Below, one piece after another: positions 52,777-59,764 of a stretch of 59,764 nt of DNA (its first letter is position 1; every line of letters starts with the position of its first letter). Below the pieces are notes generated by a model. It worked only from the letters and a program-made list of their open reading frames with translations. It did not search any database and was not told where the DNA came from. This stretch comes from a virus, in IMG/VR virus record IMGVR_UViG_3300043446_003363, positions 1 through 59,764 of that record. One strand, written 5' to 3'. The position numbers and the translations under genes are program-made.

Positions 52777-55407
52777 TTACACTACTACGATGCCGTACAT
52801 GGAAGGAGTCATAAACACGTAATCATTACTTTCATCAATAGGAGAAATAGAAGGTACTGATGTTCCAGAAGGTGATGATGGTGACAAAGGTTTAGATCCA
52901 GTAGATCCCAAATTCATGGTCTTTGTTGGTAATGTTATATAATTAATAGATGGTTTTTGTTTAGAAACTTGATATTTTGATGTGCCACTAATGGTTTCTT
53001 TTACTGGAATAACATATAATTTAGTATTATCAACAAAAGGTTTTTCTGAAAAACCTTTTGTTGGACGTTGAATTATTTTTTGAGTTATATCAATTGGATT
53101 ATTTACAATTACTTTTGGTTCAATAGTTGATATTTGTGGAGGAGTAATTTTTTGCTGTGGTTGAGGAGCAATTTTTGAACTATCCGCAGGCATATCAACC
53201 TTTGGCATCTTCATCGGTTGAGCATTTTGCGGTAAAGACTGTGTATTAGAAAGAACTGGTGTGTTTGATGATTTTCCTCCGCTTCCAAGTGTAGGTCTAA
53301 TTCCACCACCCCCAGGAGGTCTTCTTGCTGATCTATTTTTTCTTTTTATTTCATTAGACTCTTTATCAAGTAAATTTTTAAATTCTTCTAAAACCTTATT
53401 GAACTCAAAAATTATATCAGATTTCATCGCATTAACAGTATCTTGTCTTTTAACTGCATTTGCAAAACTCTGCCACAATCTACCAGCATTTTCACTAATA
53501 TCTTTTAATAATGGTCTAAAAAGCATCGATGGGCGAGTAGGAATAACCTCTTCACCAGGAGCAAGTAATGCTTTTCCATAATTACCAAGTTGTTTTGCTC
53601 CAGATGCAATCATCGCAGGAACACTATCAATTCCTAAAGATCCTGGTCCACCAACAGTTCCACCACCAGCAAATAATGCAGGAATTGTTCCACCTTTATT
53701 GAAAGATAATCCAGAAGTAATAGTATCCCTAATATCTGTAGGAAGATTTACTCCTCTTTTTAAAAGTTGTTCTGCTGCAACATTTCTAGTTATTTTATTT
53801 CTAGATTTTAATAATGTGAGTAATTCATCATCGGATGCATTTGCGTAAAAAGATCTCTCGGCCTTTACAATATCCTGGTCTTGTGATTTATTCAAATTAT
53901 TTTCTATTTTACGTCTAATTAAAGTTTTATTTACAACTTCTGGATTAAGTTTTTTTTGCGGTCTTATAGTTTTTGTAGTAGGTTCAGAAACAGTTTGTTC
54001 TGGAATAACATTAACTGTTCTCTGTGGTTTTACTGTAGGTTCAGTTGGTTCTGGTGTTAATTTTGGTTTTGGGAAGGATCTACTAGATTGTGGCAGTCCA
54101 GTTCTTCCTCTCAATCTTCCTCCAGGTAAGGCATTTACAAGTGCAAATAATCCTAAAAGTCCTTCAAATCCTTGGGTAGCATTTTGTTGTTGAGTTGCTC
54201 GACCTGGTTGAAAAACAACTTTAGGATTATAATCTCTCTTTGAAAAAACACCAGTTGAATTGGTAGCTTCAACTATTATTATATCACCTTGTTTTGTTGT
54301 TGTTCTTTGTTGTTTATATCCAGACTGATAATACTGTGTTACAAGATTTTGAACAACTGTTTGAAGATTTTTAGGAATATTTTGTTGTTTTACTGCAGTA
54401 GATGCTGCTAATTGAGGACTAGGAGTAGCTTGATTTTGTTGAACTGCTTGTGTTGCTGTTACGGGAGTTGCCGCTTGTGGTGGTGGAGGAGCAGCTGCTG
54501 GTGCTGGAACTGGTGGTATGGGTAATCCTTTCTGATTTAATAATTTTCTAACGGGTTCAAACGCATTTGTTGCAATAATCAGGCTAGCAAGAGCCTCAAG
54601 CATCGGACCACTTCTTCTAGGATTTCTGACTAAACTATCAATACAATCCTTAAGAGGTAAACAATCATCTACATTTTGTGCAGGAGACTTTGGACAATTA
54701 CAAGGAAGTTTTGGTTTTGATCTGAAGAAATCTATAAGACCTTTAAGTGCATTCGCAACCTTTAATATCTTTCTAACTAATCCTAATAATTTAATAGCAC
54801 CAAAAACTATTAAAAGTTCTTTCCAATAATCTTTTAGGAACTGGAAGAACTGCTTAAGTTTCTCTTGGTTTTCTGGTTTCTGTAACCATCTGAATGCATT
54901 ATTGATTAAAATACCAGTAAATATTATTGAAAAAAAATCAATTAATTTTTGAAAAATACTTTTTGCTGGTGCAAGAATAGTGTTAAAAGTTTTTCCTAAA
55001 AATCCTTTAAAACCACTTTCTAATTTGTTCTCTTTATCTTTAACTTTTTCTGCGGCAATTTTCTTTTTTGCTTCTTCTAGATCTTTTTTCTCTTCTTTAA
55101 TTCTAGAAAGAAAATCTAAAGATAATTGCTCTTTAATTTGAGATAATAATTTATTAGACTGCTCTAATACTTTCTGTATTCCAAAATTAGACTGTATATA
55201 CTTTACTAAACCTTCTTTTTTATTTTCGTCAGTCTTATCTGGAATTAAAGACTCTGGAATTAGTTTTGCTAATGGTTTAATAAAACTAAATTTTGTTCTC
55301 TTTAATTCAACTCCAGGTTTAATGGCACCACTAATTAACGTAGACTTAATATTTCTACGATTTATTTTTGGAATAGATGGTGCCTTATAAACCTGATCGA
55401 TTTCCAC
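52777..55407 (-). CDS. Probable tape measure protein (876 aa)
   Basis: The N-terminal half is charged and coiled-coil-like (IKEEKKDLEEAKKKIAAEKV) followed by hydrophobic helices (LIDFFSIIFTGILINNAF; ELLIVFGAIKLLGLV). The middle is Pro/Ala/Gln-rich. About residues 580-625 carry GGTIPALFAGGGTVGGPGS then IDSVPAMIASGA and LLAPGEEVIPTRPS, the Gly-rich DSVPA...PGE...I block frequent in tail tape measure proteins. The order after gp26 and gp51-like fits gp29. It shares its hydrophobic segment with the 929-aa protein. It overlaps the gp51-like gene by 23 nt. Confidence 0.6.
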   Translation of the reverse strand: MEIDQVYKAPSIPKINRRNIKSTLISGAIKPGVELKRTKFSFIKPLAKLIPESLIPDKTDENKKEGLVKYIQSNFGIQKVLEQSNKLLSQIKEQLSLDFLSRIKEEKKDLEEAKKKIAAEKVKDKENKLESGFKGFLGKTFNTILAPAKSIFQKLIDFFSIIFTGILINNAFRWLQKPENQEKLKQFFQFLKDYWKELLIVFGAIKLLGLVRKILKVANALKGLIDFFRSKPKLPCNCPKSPAQNVDDCLPLKDCIDSLVRNPRRSGPMLEALASLIIATNAFEPVRKLLNQKGLPIPPVPAPAAAPPPPQAATPVTATQAVQQNQATPSPQLAASTAVKQQNIPKNLQTVVQNLVTQYYQSGYKQQRTTTKQGDIIIVEATNSTGVFSKRDYNPKVVFQPGRATQQQNATQGFEGLLGLFALVNALPGGRLRGRTGLPQSSRSFPKPKLTPEPTEPTVKPQRTVNVIPEQTVSEPTTKTIRPQKKLNPEVVNKTLIRRKIENNLNKSQDQDIVKAERSFYANASDDELLTLLKSRNKITRNVAAEQLLKRGVNLPTDIRDTITSGLSFNKGGTIPALFAGGGTVGGPGSLGIDSVPAMIASGAKQLGNYGKALLAPGEEVIPTRPSMLFRPLLKDISENAGRLWQSFANAVKRQDTVNAMKSDIIFEFNKVLEEFKNLLDKESNEIKRKNRSARRPPGGGGIRPTLGSGGKSSNTPVLSNTQSLPQNAQPMKMPKVDMPADSSKIAPQPQQKITPPQISTIEPKVIVNNPIDITQKIIQRPTKGFSEKPFVDNTKLYVIPVKETISGTSKYQVSKQKPSINYITLPTKTMNLGSTGSKPLSPSSPSGTSVPSISPIDESNDYVFMTPSMYGIVVV

Positions 55408-55576
55408 TTTGCTGCTGTGCCTTTAAGTTTTCTTCTTCAACGTGTTGTTGTAAAAGAGAAACGTAGATTTCTCTTTCCCAAGGCATCATATTCTCTAACT
55501 CTGTCAAAGAATATTTATGGTGTTGCATCATGGCAAAATTAATTTTGAAATATGACTCAAGACTAGTATGAGCCAT
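55385..55576 (-). CDS. gp51: Baseplate hub assembly protein gp51-like (63 aa)
   Basis: The ATG at 55576 (MAHTSLESYFKINFAMMQHH) lies 2 nt after the gp26 stop and is preferred to a TTG two codons upstream. The rest reads KYSLTELENMMPWEREIYVS and an acidic helix. This short helical F-x-M-x-x-H-x-Y-S-x-x-x-x-x-x-M-x-x-x-E-R-E-x-Y pattern fits the gp51 / tail-assembly-chaperone family, where gp51 helps assemble the hub. It follows gp26 closely, consistent with a pair of assembly factors. Confidence 0.6.
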   Translation of the reverse strand: MAHTSLESYFKINFAMMQHHKYSLTELENMMPWEREIYVSLLQQHVEEENLKAQQQSGNRSGL

Positions 55577-55578
55577 AC

Positions 55579-56301
55579 TCAAGTGAAAAAACTGGCAAGA
55601 CCCTCCAATACGACTTCACTTTCAACTTTAGTTTTTGGATTTTTAACTTGAATTTTATGCGATAATTTTGGCATGGTGGTAAAGAAGGTTTCAATCTCCT
55701 TCAACTGCTTGGTATTCATCTGATCAACAAATTCTTTCACTTCTTTTTTAGTACAATCTGCTGCAGACCACGACTCCTCTTGATTGTAAATCATATCAAT
55801 ACAAGAAACAATCATATCTAAAGATTTATCAACATCATTATTATCACTATTATATTCAAAGTTATTTTCAACAAATTGTTCTAGTGATGGATATTTCATC
55901 TTCATGGAAAGTTCATCATCTAATCTAACAATTTGAACATGCTCTGGATCTTTTTGAACTTTAATTTCATCAATACCAATTTCCATCTTAACTTGAGTTT
56001 CCCCATCATCTGGGCAAATCACATTAACCTCAACAGTTTCTCCAACTGATTTTGCTCTAACATTTAGGAAAATATATTCAATATCAAAAGTTGCAAGATC
56101 TGCAATCTTAACACCTTTTGTAAGAATACATTCTGTTAAGATTTGAACAATAGCACTAGTTATCTGCTTCATATCTTCAGATTCTAGTGCCATAATAAGA
56201 ATTTTTTCTTCCCTCACCAAAAAAGGTCTGTATCTTATTTTCTTTCCAGTCGAAGGAATTTCCAACTCATGAGTTGGAGTATTAATTTTAGGTAAAGGCA
56301 T
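55579..56301 (-). CDS. gp26: Baseplate hub protein gp26
   Basis: The 240-aa product starts MPLPKINTPTHELEIPSTGK, followed by the family block YRPFLVREEKILIMALES, a TECI segment and FLNVRAKSVGETVEV, which matches the T4 gp26-type baseplate hub family, including a VNVICPDDGE strand. It assembles early in the hub. The start is ATG at 56301, 30 nt after the gp54-like gene. A late-like CTAAATA lies in that gap. Confidence 0.8.
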   Translation of the reverse strand: MPLPKINTPTHELEIPSTGKKIRYRPFLVREEKILIMALESEDMKQITSAIVQILTECILTKGVKIADLATFDIEYIFLNVRAKSVGETVEVNVICPDDGETQVKMEIGIDEIKVQKDPEHVQIVRLDDELSMKMKYPSLEQFVENNFEYNSDNNDVDKSLDMIVSCIDMIYNQEESWSAADCTKKEVKEFVDQMNTKQLKEIETFFTTMPKLSHKIQVKNPKTKVESEVVLEGLASFFT

Positions 56302-56331
56302 AATCCTTTAATACAATTCAGGTATGATTAT

Positions 56332-57153
56332 TTAGGGAACTAGGTTTCCATATGGATCCAACTGATATGTTGGACCATATGGACCATATGGTTTATATTG
56401 TTGGGTATATTGTTCAACTCCCGAAAGCAAGTTTGCGATAGGATCATTAGCAGCGTTTTCTTCAACAACAAGAGGAGCAAATTCTCTTCTCATAATATAA
56501 CGATCATAATTCATAGTAACAGTAACTTTCATAATTTCTGCTTCTCCGTAAGCAACTGGTATTGATGTAACGGACTTAGGAAAAGCATTAACTAATTGGA
56601 AAGATATATTTGTGGCTTGAGAAGATGCAAAATCTCTCTCAAATTTCTTTATAAAAAAACCATCAGTTTTATAATATTTTGGATAATTATATCTTCTATA
56701 ATATCCAGGAGTTGGAGAATTATCTCCTTGTATTTGGGGAACAATTCCACCAGCAGCCCCAGAAATAAAATCCATCCAAGCCTCAAAAAATCCTAAAACT
56801 TTATATTGCCTATCAATATAAAAAGTAAAATCAATATCAGTATTAATTCTTGTATGTGCAAATTCTTGAGCAACTCCCATATAATTATCCTTTACTTCGG
56901 CAGTTGCATATGAAGAAGTTGGAAGAGATGCTTCAGAACATAACAGACCTAATTTATTACCAAAATCTAAAGTAAAATCAATAGATCCATATTGCGTTCC
57001 ATTTTTTAAAAATTGTAAAAAAGAAGTTGTATTACTGGGTGATAACCAAGATGGAGTAATTGAAACTTCAAATAAATTTGTTCTTGCCAATCCACCGTCT
57101 AGGAGAATAGGCAAAGTACTCATATTAACTGTGCCAATCTCTGGTACTTTCAT
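56332..57153 (-). CDS. Tail tube-fold baseplate protein (gp54/gp19-like)
   Basis: The 273-aa product has the tail-tube fold pattern: LFEVSITPSWL at the first strand, LLCSEASLPTSSYATAEV, an INTDIDFTFYIDRQYKVL-FFEAWMDF segment, and YGEAEIMKVTVTMNYDRYIM near the end. These match gp19-type tube proteins and the tube-like domain of gp54, the baseplate-tube initiator. Neighbouring hub genes favour gp54 or a related hub-tube connector over the main tube protein. It is transcribed divergently from gp4. Confidence 0.65.
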   Translation of the reverse strand: MKVPEIGTVNMSTLPILLDGGLARTNLFEVSITPSWLSPSNTTSFLQFLKNGTQYGSIDFTLDFGNKLGLLCSEASLPTSSYATAEVKDNYMGVAQEFAHTRINTDIDFTFYIDRQYKVLGFFEAWMDFISGAAGGIVPQIQGDNSPTPGYYRRYNYPKYYKTDGFFIKKFERDFASSQATNISFQLVNAFPKSVTSIPVAYGEAEIMKVTVTMNYDRYIMRREFAPLVVEENAANDPIANLLSGVEQYTQQYKPYGPYGPTYQLDPYGNLVP

Positions 57154-57193
57154 TTCTAAATATCTATAAGATACTATGTTATGAATTATTTAG
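57154..57193. promoter_or_regulatory. Divergent promoter region between gp54-like and gp4
   Basis: Only 40 nt separate two divergent start codons. On the minus strand CTAAATA sits about 30 nt before the ATG at 57153, and the plus strand has CTAAATAT near 57156. Both resemble but do not fully match NATAAATA. The region must hold both starts, so it is a likely late control point. Confidence 0.45.
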
Positions 57194-57625
57194 ATGTCAT
57201 ATAAGGGAAAATATAAACCATCATATCCACAAAAATACAAAGGAGATCCTACAAATATTATATACAGATCTTTGTGGGAAAGAAAGTTCATGGTTTATTG
57301 TGATACCAGAGAAAATATTTTAGAATGGGGATCTGAAGAAATTTGTCTCCCATACCGTTCTCCTGTGGATAATCGCATTCACAGATATTTTCCAGATTTC
57401 TATATTAAAGTAAATGAAAATGGGACGATTAAAAAATATTTAATTGAAGTAAAACCAAAGAAGCAAACGATAGAACCAAAAGTTCAAAAAAGAAAAACAA
57501 AAGGATACATCTACGAAGTTGTAGAGTATGCAAAAAATCAGGCAAAATGGAGAGCAGCAAGAGAATTCTGCGAAGATCGTCAGTGGCAATTTAAAATTAT
57601 CACAGAAGATGAACTAGGTATTTAA
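57194..57625 (+). CDS. gp4: Head completion protein gp4 (T4 gene 50/4 type, nuclease-like)
   Basis: The 143-aa product (MSYKGKYKPSYPQKYKGDPT; YRSLWERKFMVYCD; RYFPDFYIKV; KYLIEVKPKKQT; AKWRAAREFCEDR) is characteristic of the T4 head completion protein gp4. It has a PD-(D/E)xK-like core: E in LWERKF, D in FPDFYI and ExK in IEVKP. It finishes DNA-filled heads before tail joining. It is the first plus-strand gene after the divergent region. Length agrees with the family (about 150 aa). Confidence 0.9.
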   Translation: MSYKGKYKPSYPQKYKGDPTNIIYRSLWERKFMVYCDTRENILEWGSEEICLPYRSPVDNRIHRYFPDFYIKVNENGTIKKYLIEVKPKKQTIEPKVQKRKTKGYIYEVVEYAKNQAKWRAAREFCEDRQWQFKIITEDELGI

Positions 57626-57626
57626 A

Positions 57627-58031
57627 ATGCCAAGAAAAACAATTAAACAAAGAAAAAAAACTAATACTGATACTGATGATAATATTAATAGGATTCGTAA
57701 TGTAACTAATAATTTAATTGGGAACGAAGATCCAGATGATTTAATGCTTGAGATAATTGATGCATTAACAGAGAGTGAAAAAGTTCCAAAGACTGGAAAG
57801 TATTATGTGTTTGTATATAATCCAAAAACTCCAAATATTCAATATGATCAAAACCCATTAGTTGCGGTTACTGATGTTTTTTCATGGGGATTTAGGGGAA
57901 TTAATTTTCACTGGAGAGAAGTTCGTCAATATACATGGGATGAAATTGCTGGAGGAATTTATGAAGTATATCCTTCAGAATTAAAAGACTTACAAACCAT
58001 TCCATTTGGAAAATTTCGTCTAAATAATTAA
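57627..58031 (+). CDS. Conserved hypothetical protein between gp4 and gp48 (134 aa)
   Basis: The product opens with a basic N-terminus (MPRKTIKQRKKTNTDTDDNI), then an acidic helix (EDPDDLMLEIIDALTESEKV) and a beta region (KYYVFVYNPKTPNIQYDQNP; FSWGFRGINFHWREVRQYTW). It ends YPSELKDLQTIPFGKFRL. It lies 1 nt after gp4 and 12 nt before gp48, so a role in tail or head completion is likely. I do not recognise its family beyond similarity to unassigned cyanophage proteins. Confidence 0.75.
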   Translation: MPRKTIKQRKKTNTDTDDNINRIRNVTNNLIGNEDPDDLMLEIIDALTESEKVPKTGKYYVFVYNPKTPNIQYDQNPLVAVTDVFSWGFRGINFHWREVRQYTWDEIAGGIYEVYPSELKDLQTIPFGKFRLNN

Positions 58032-58043
58032 AAAATAGCCAAA

Positions 58044-58910
58044 ATGGCAGAAGAAACAGACCAATTAAGATATCCTGCAGATTTTACAATTGAAAAACAG
58101 ACTGATTATTTTGAAATTCAAGTTAAATCATATTCCAGAAAAGAAGGTGAGTTTATTAATAGTGCTTTAATTGGAGAGATAAAAAAAACAATTTATTTAC
58201 CTATGCCATCCAACATTCAAGATGCGAATGCTGTTGGTTGGGGTGAAGAAAAAATGAATAACATAACCGCAGGAGCATTAAAAGCTATTGAAGGTGCAAT
58301 GGGAATTAATGTATTTGATTTACCAACCAGTGTTGAACAAGCAAAAGATAAAATAAACAAAGCAATAACAGATTCTGGAATAACTGGACAAGATGCATCA
58401 AAATTATTTAATAGGTCTCTTGCTGCAGAAGCAGTTAATATTTTTGGTGCAAATGTGAGTGTTGATCAAATATTAGCACGTCAATCTGGAAAAATATTTA
58501 ATCCAAATTTGGAATTATTATTTAGCGGAGTAACTCTTCGTGATTTTAGATTTTCATTTAAAATGACTCCTAGAGATGAACAAGAATCTAAGAATATAAA
58601 AGAAATTATAAGAACTCTTAAAAAATATATGTCTGCAAATAGAGCAGGTAAAGAAAATCTTTATTTAAGCACTCCATATGTTTTTCAACCAGTTTATAAA
58701 ACTGGTAGTGAAAACCATAAATTTTTACACAGATTTAAACCATGTGCATTAAAAGGAGTGTCTGTTAATTATACTGGAGAAAATGTTTATGCAACATACT
58801 ATGATGGAACTCCAATATCACTAATAATGGATTTAAATTTCCAAGAACTACAACCGTTCTATAGTGATGAATATGATAGTGGAGAAGGAGCATTAGGAGT
58901 AGGATACTAA
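58044..58910 (+). CDS. gp48: Baseplate tail tube cap gp48
   Basis: The 288-aa product has the gp48 signature NPNLELLFSGVTLRDFRFSF followed by KMTPRDEQESKNIKEIIRTL and a tube-like closing part (GVSVNYTGENVYATYYDGT). An N-terminal block (DFTIEKQTDYFEIQVKSYSR) also fits. gp48 caps the baseplate hub and starts tail tube polymerisation. It is followed after 1 nt by gp53. Length is a little under T4 gp48 (364 aa). Confidence 0.88.
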   Translation: MAEETDQLRYPADFTIEKQTDYFEIQVKSYSRKEGEFINSALIGEIKKTIYLPMPSNIQDANAVGWGEEKMNNITAGALKAIEGAMGINVFDLPTSVEQAKDKINKAITDSGITGQDASKLFNRSLAAEAVNIFGANVSVDQILARQSGKIFNPNLELLFSGVTLRDFRFSFKMTPRDEQESKNIKEIIRTLKKYMSANRAGKENLYLSTPYVFQPVYKTGSENHKFLHRFKPCALKGVSVNYTGENVYATYYDGTPISLIMDLNFQELQPFYSDEYDSGEGALGVGY

Positions 58911-58911
58911 G

Positions 58912-59613
58912 ATGGGATACTTTAGAGAACTACCAAATTTAGAATACCCTTCACCACTAGTTGATAGAAATTCTTCTTTAGATTACGTTGAAGCTAAAAA
59001 TCTTTTTAGAAGAGTTAGAGTAAGACCTGATTTTGAAAATGTTTATACTGCATTTGATAATTATACAATATTAGAAGACACAAGGCCAGATCAAGTTGCA
59101 AACGAATTGTATGGTTCTCCAAATTTAGACTGGGTAGTTTTAATATCAGCAGATATTAAAAATATAAGGAATGAATGGCCATTATCAAATAGGAATTTAT
59201 ATGATTATGCATATTCCATATATGGAGATAATATAAATTCTGTGAAATATTACGAAACAAAAGAAATAAAAGATTCTAAGGGAAGAATAATAGTACCTGC
59301 TGGACAAATAGTAAATCAAAACTACAAATTACCAACTCCAAAAATAGATACTCTTCCTACACAATCATATGTAACATATTATGACGAAGAAACAAATTCA
59401 TACAAAACCATTTACAATATAGTTAATTCTGTTACAAATCTTGACTACGAAGTGCAAAAAAATGATGAGAAAAGAAAAATTTTAGTTCTTAGAAAAACAT
59501 ATTTGGAAATGTTCTTAAATGATATGAGAAGAGAAATGAAATACAAAAAGTCTTCTCAGTATATAAATGAATATCTAATAAGAGGAGAAAATTTAAGAAT
59601 TACATCACCATAA
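58912..59613 (+). CDS. gp53: Baseplate wedge protein gp53
   Basis: The 233-aa product starts MGYFRELPNLEYPSPLVDRN and carries the gp53-family block RPDQVANELYGSPNLDWVVL, then ISADIKNIRNEWPLSNRNLY, and a basic C-terminal helix. gp53 joins baseplate wedges around the hub. It ends in TAA at 59611-59613 and overlaps the 3' end of the convergent gene by 9 nt. Confidence 0.9.
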   Translation: MGYFRELPNLEYPSPLVDRNSSLDYVEAKNLFRRVRVRPDFENVYTAFDNYTILEDTRPDQVANELYGSPNLDWVVLISADIKNIRNEWPLSNRNLYDYAYSIYGDNINSVKYYETKEIKDSKGRIIVPAGQIVNQNYKLPTPKIDTLPTQSYVTYYDEETNSYKTIYNIVNSVTNLDYEVQKNDEKRKILVLRKTYLEMFLNDMRREMKYKKSSQYINEYLIRGENLRITSP

Positions 59614-59764
59614 GAGTTCTAAGTTTTTATCAAACATCATCACATATCGGTGTTTGCGGGAGCGTTCTTTCCATTCTCCTGCAGCACCTTTAATTTTGCC
59701 TCTAGAGTGTTTAGTTCCGTCTGCATAGTAGAAATCTTTCTTTGGGTCTGTGAGTCCGCAATAT
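59605..59764 (-). CDS. 3' end of a convergent hypothetical gene (5' end beyond window)
   Basis: A minus-strand frame enters from the right edge and ends with TGA at 59605-59607. It encodes about 52 residues, including YCGLTDPKKDFYYADGTKHS and GEWKERSRKHRYVMMF. It has the more AT-rich third positions, so it is favoured. A second minus frame ending at 59640 gives a coiled-coil-like tail (TMQTELNTLEAKLKVL) and also looks protein-like, so frame choice is uncertain. No family is recognised. Confidence 0.5.
   Translation of the reverse strand, partial: YCGLTDPKKDFYYADGTKHSRGKIKGAAGEWKERSRKHRYVMMFDKNLELLW

Noticed and set aside
1-59764. Photosynthesis or carbon-metabolism auxiliary genes (psbA, psbD, talC, hli) expected in cyanophages
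   Set aside because: None was found in any frame. The cyanophage assignment rests on structural proteins and small-gene content, so the host remains inferred.

Overview
This window looks like part of the genome of a T4-like myovirus that infects marine cyanobacteria (a cyanophage). The right end carries recognisable T4-type baseplate and head-completion genes: gp4, gp48, gp53, gp26, a gp51-like protein, a gp27-like hub, a gp5 OB-fold protein and a gp54-like tube protein. The fibre proteins (S74 chaperone domains, GDGS and 80-residue repeats) and the dense field of very small conserved genes are typical of cyanomyoviruses. The host is inferred: no photosynthesis gene and no integrase lies in the window. 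Base composition is AT-rich overall but strongly mosaic, from about 17-20% GC in sampled lines of some cargo genes to about 53% in the helicase.

Layout. (A) 1-10.8 kb, minus strand: a tightly overlapping accessory operon. It holds four 2OG-Fe(II) dioxygenase-like proteins, a GT32-type glycosyltransferase, a UPF0489/ureohydrolase-like protein, an HNH endonuclease and many proteins of 35-130 residues. Upstream of these are an SF2 helicase and a two-ORF adenine methyltransferase. Compact hairpin-plus-promoter punctuation separates the transcription units at about 9.0 and 10.85 kb. (B) 10.9-24.1 kb, minus: two giant fibre proteins (1663 and 2725 aa) sharing an 80-residue repeat; the larger ends in an S74 chaperone. 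(C) 24.2-25.15 kb, minus: a small early-type island with a consensus sigma-70 promoter, a small conserved gene, an orphan Phd/YefM-like antitoxin, a terminator, two tRNAs and another small gene. (D) 25.2-44.9 kb, minus: the adhesion module. It holds a LamG-type lectin protein, three seven-bladed RCC1 beta-propellers with a DUF4376-like fibre-assembly protein among them, and two collagen-like Gly-X-Gln fibre proteins (1130 and 2992 aa). (E) 44.9-57.15 kb, minus: the tail spike, hub, tape-measure and baseplate-hub genes. (F) 57.19-59.61 kb, plus: gp4, an unknown gene, gp48 and gp53. The window ends with the 3' end of a convergent minus-strand gene.

How it fits together. Regions B, D, E and F are virion morphogenesis genes, presumably late-expressed; several T4-late-type octamers (NATAAATA) lie just upstream of genes. 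Regions A and C carry sigma-70-like promoters and so are probably expressed earlier. The most interesting idea is inferential: the phage encodes very long collagen-like fibres and also several 2OG-Fe(II) oxygenases plus a glycosyltransferase. That enzyme pairing is the one used elsewhere to hydroxylate and glycosylate collagen.

Limits: all calls come from reading the sequence and remembered family signatures; no database search was run. No stretch longer than 300 bases is without a gene.
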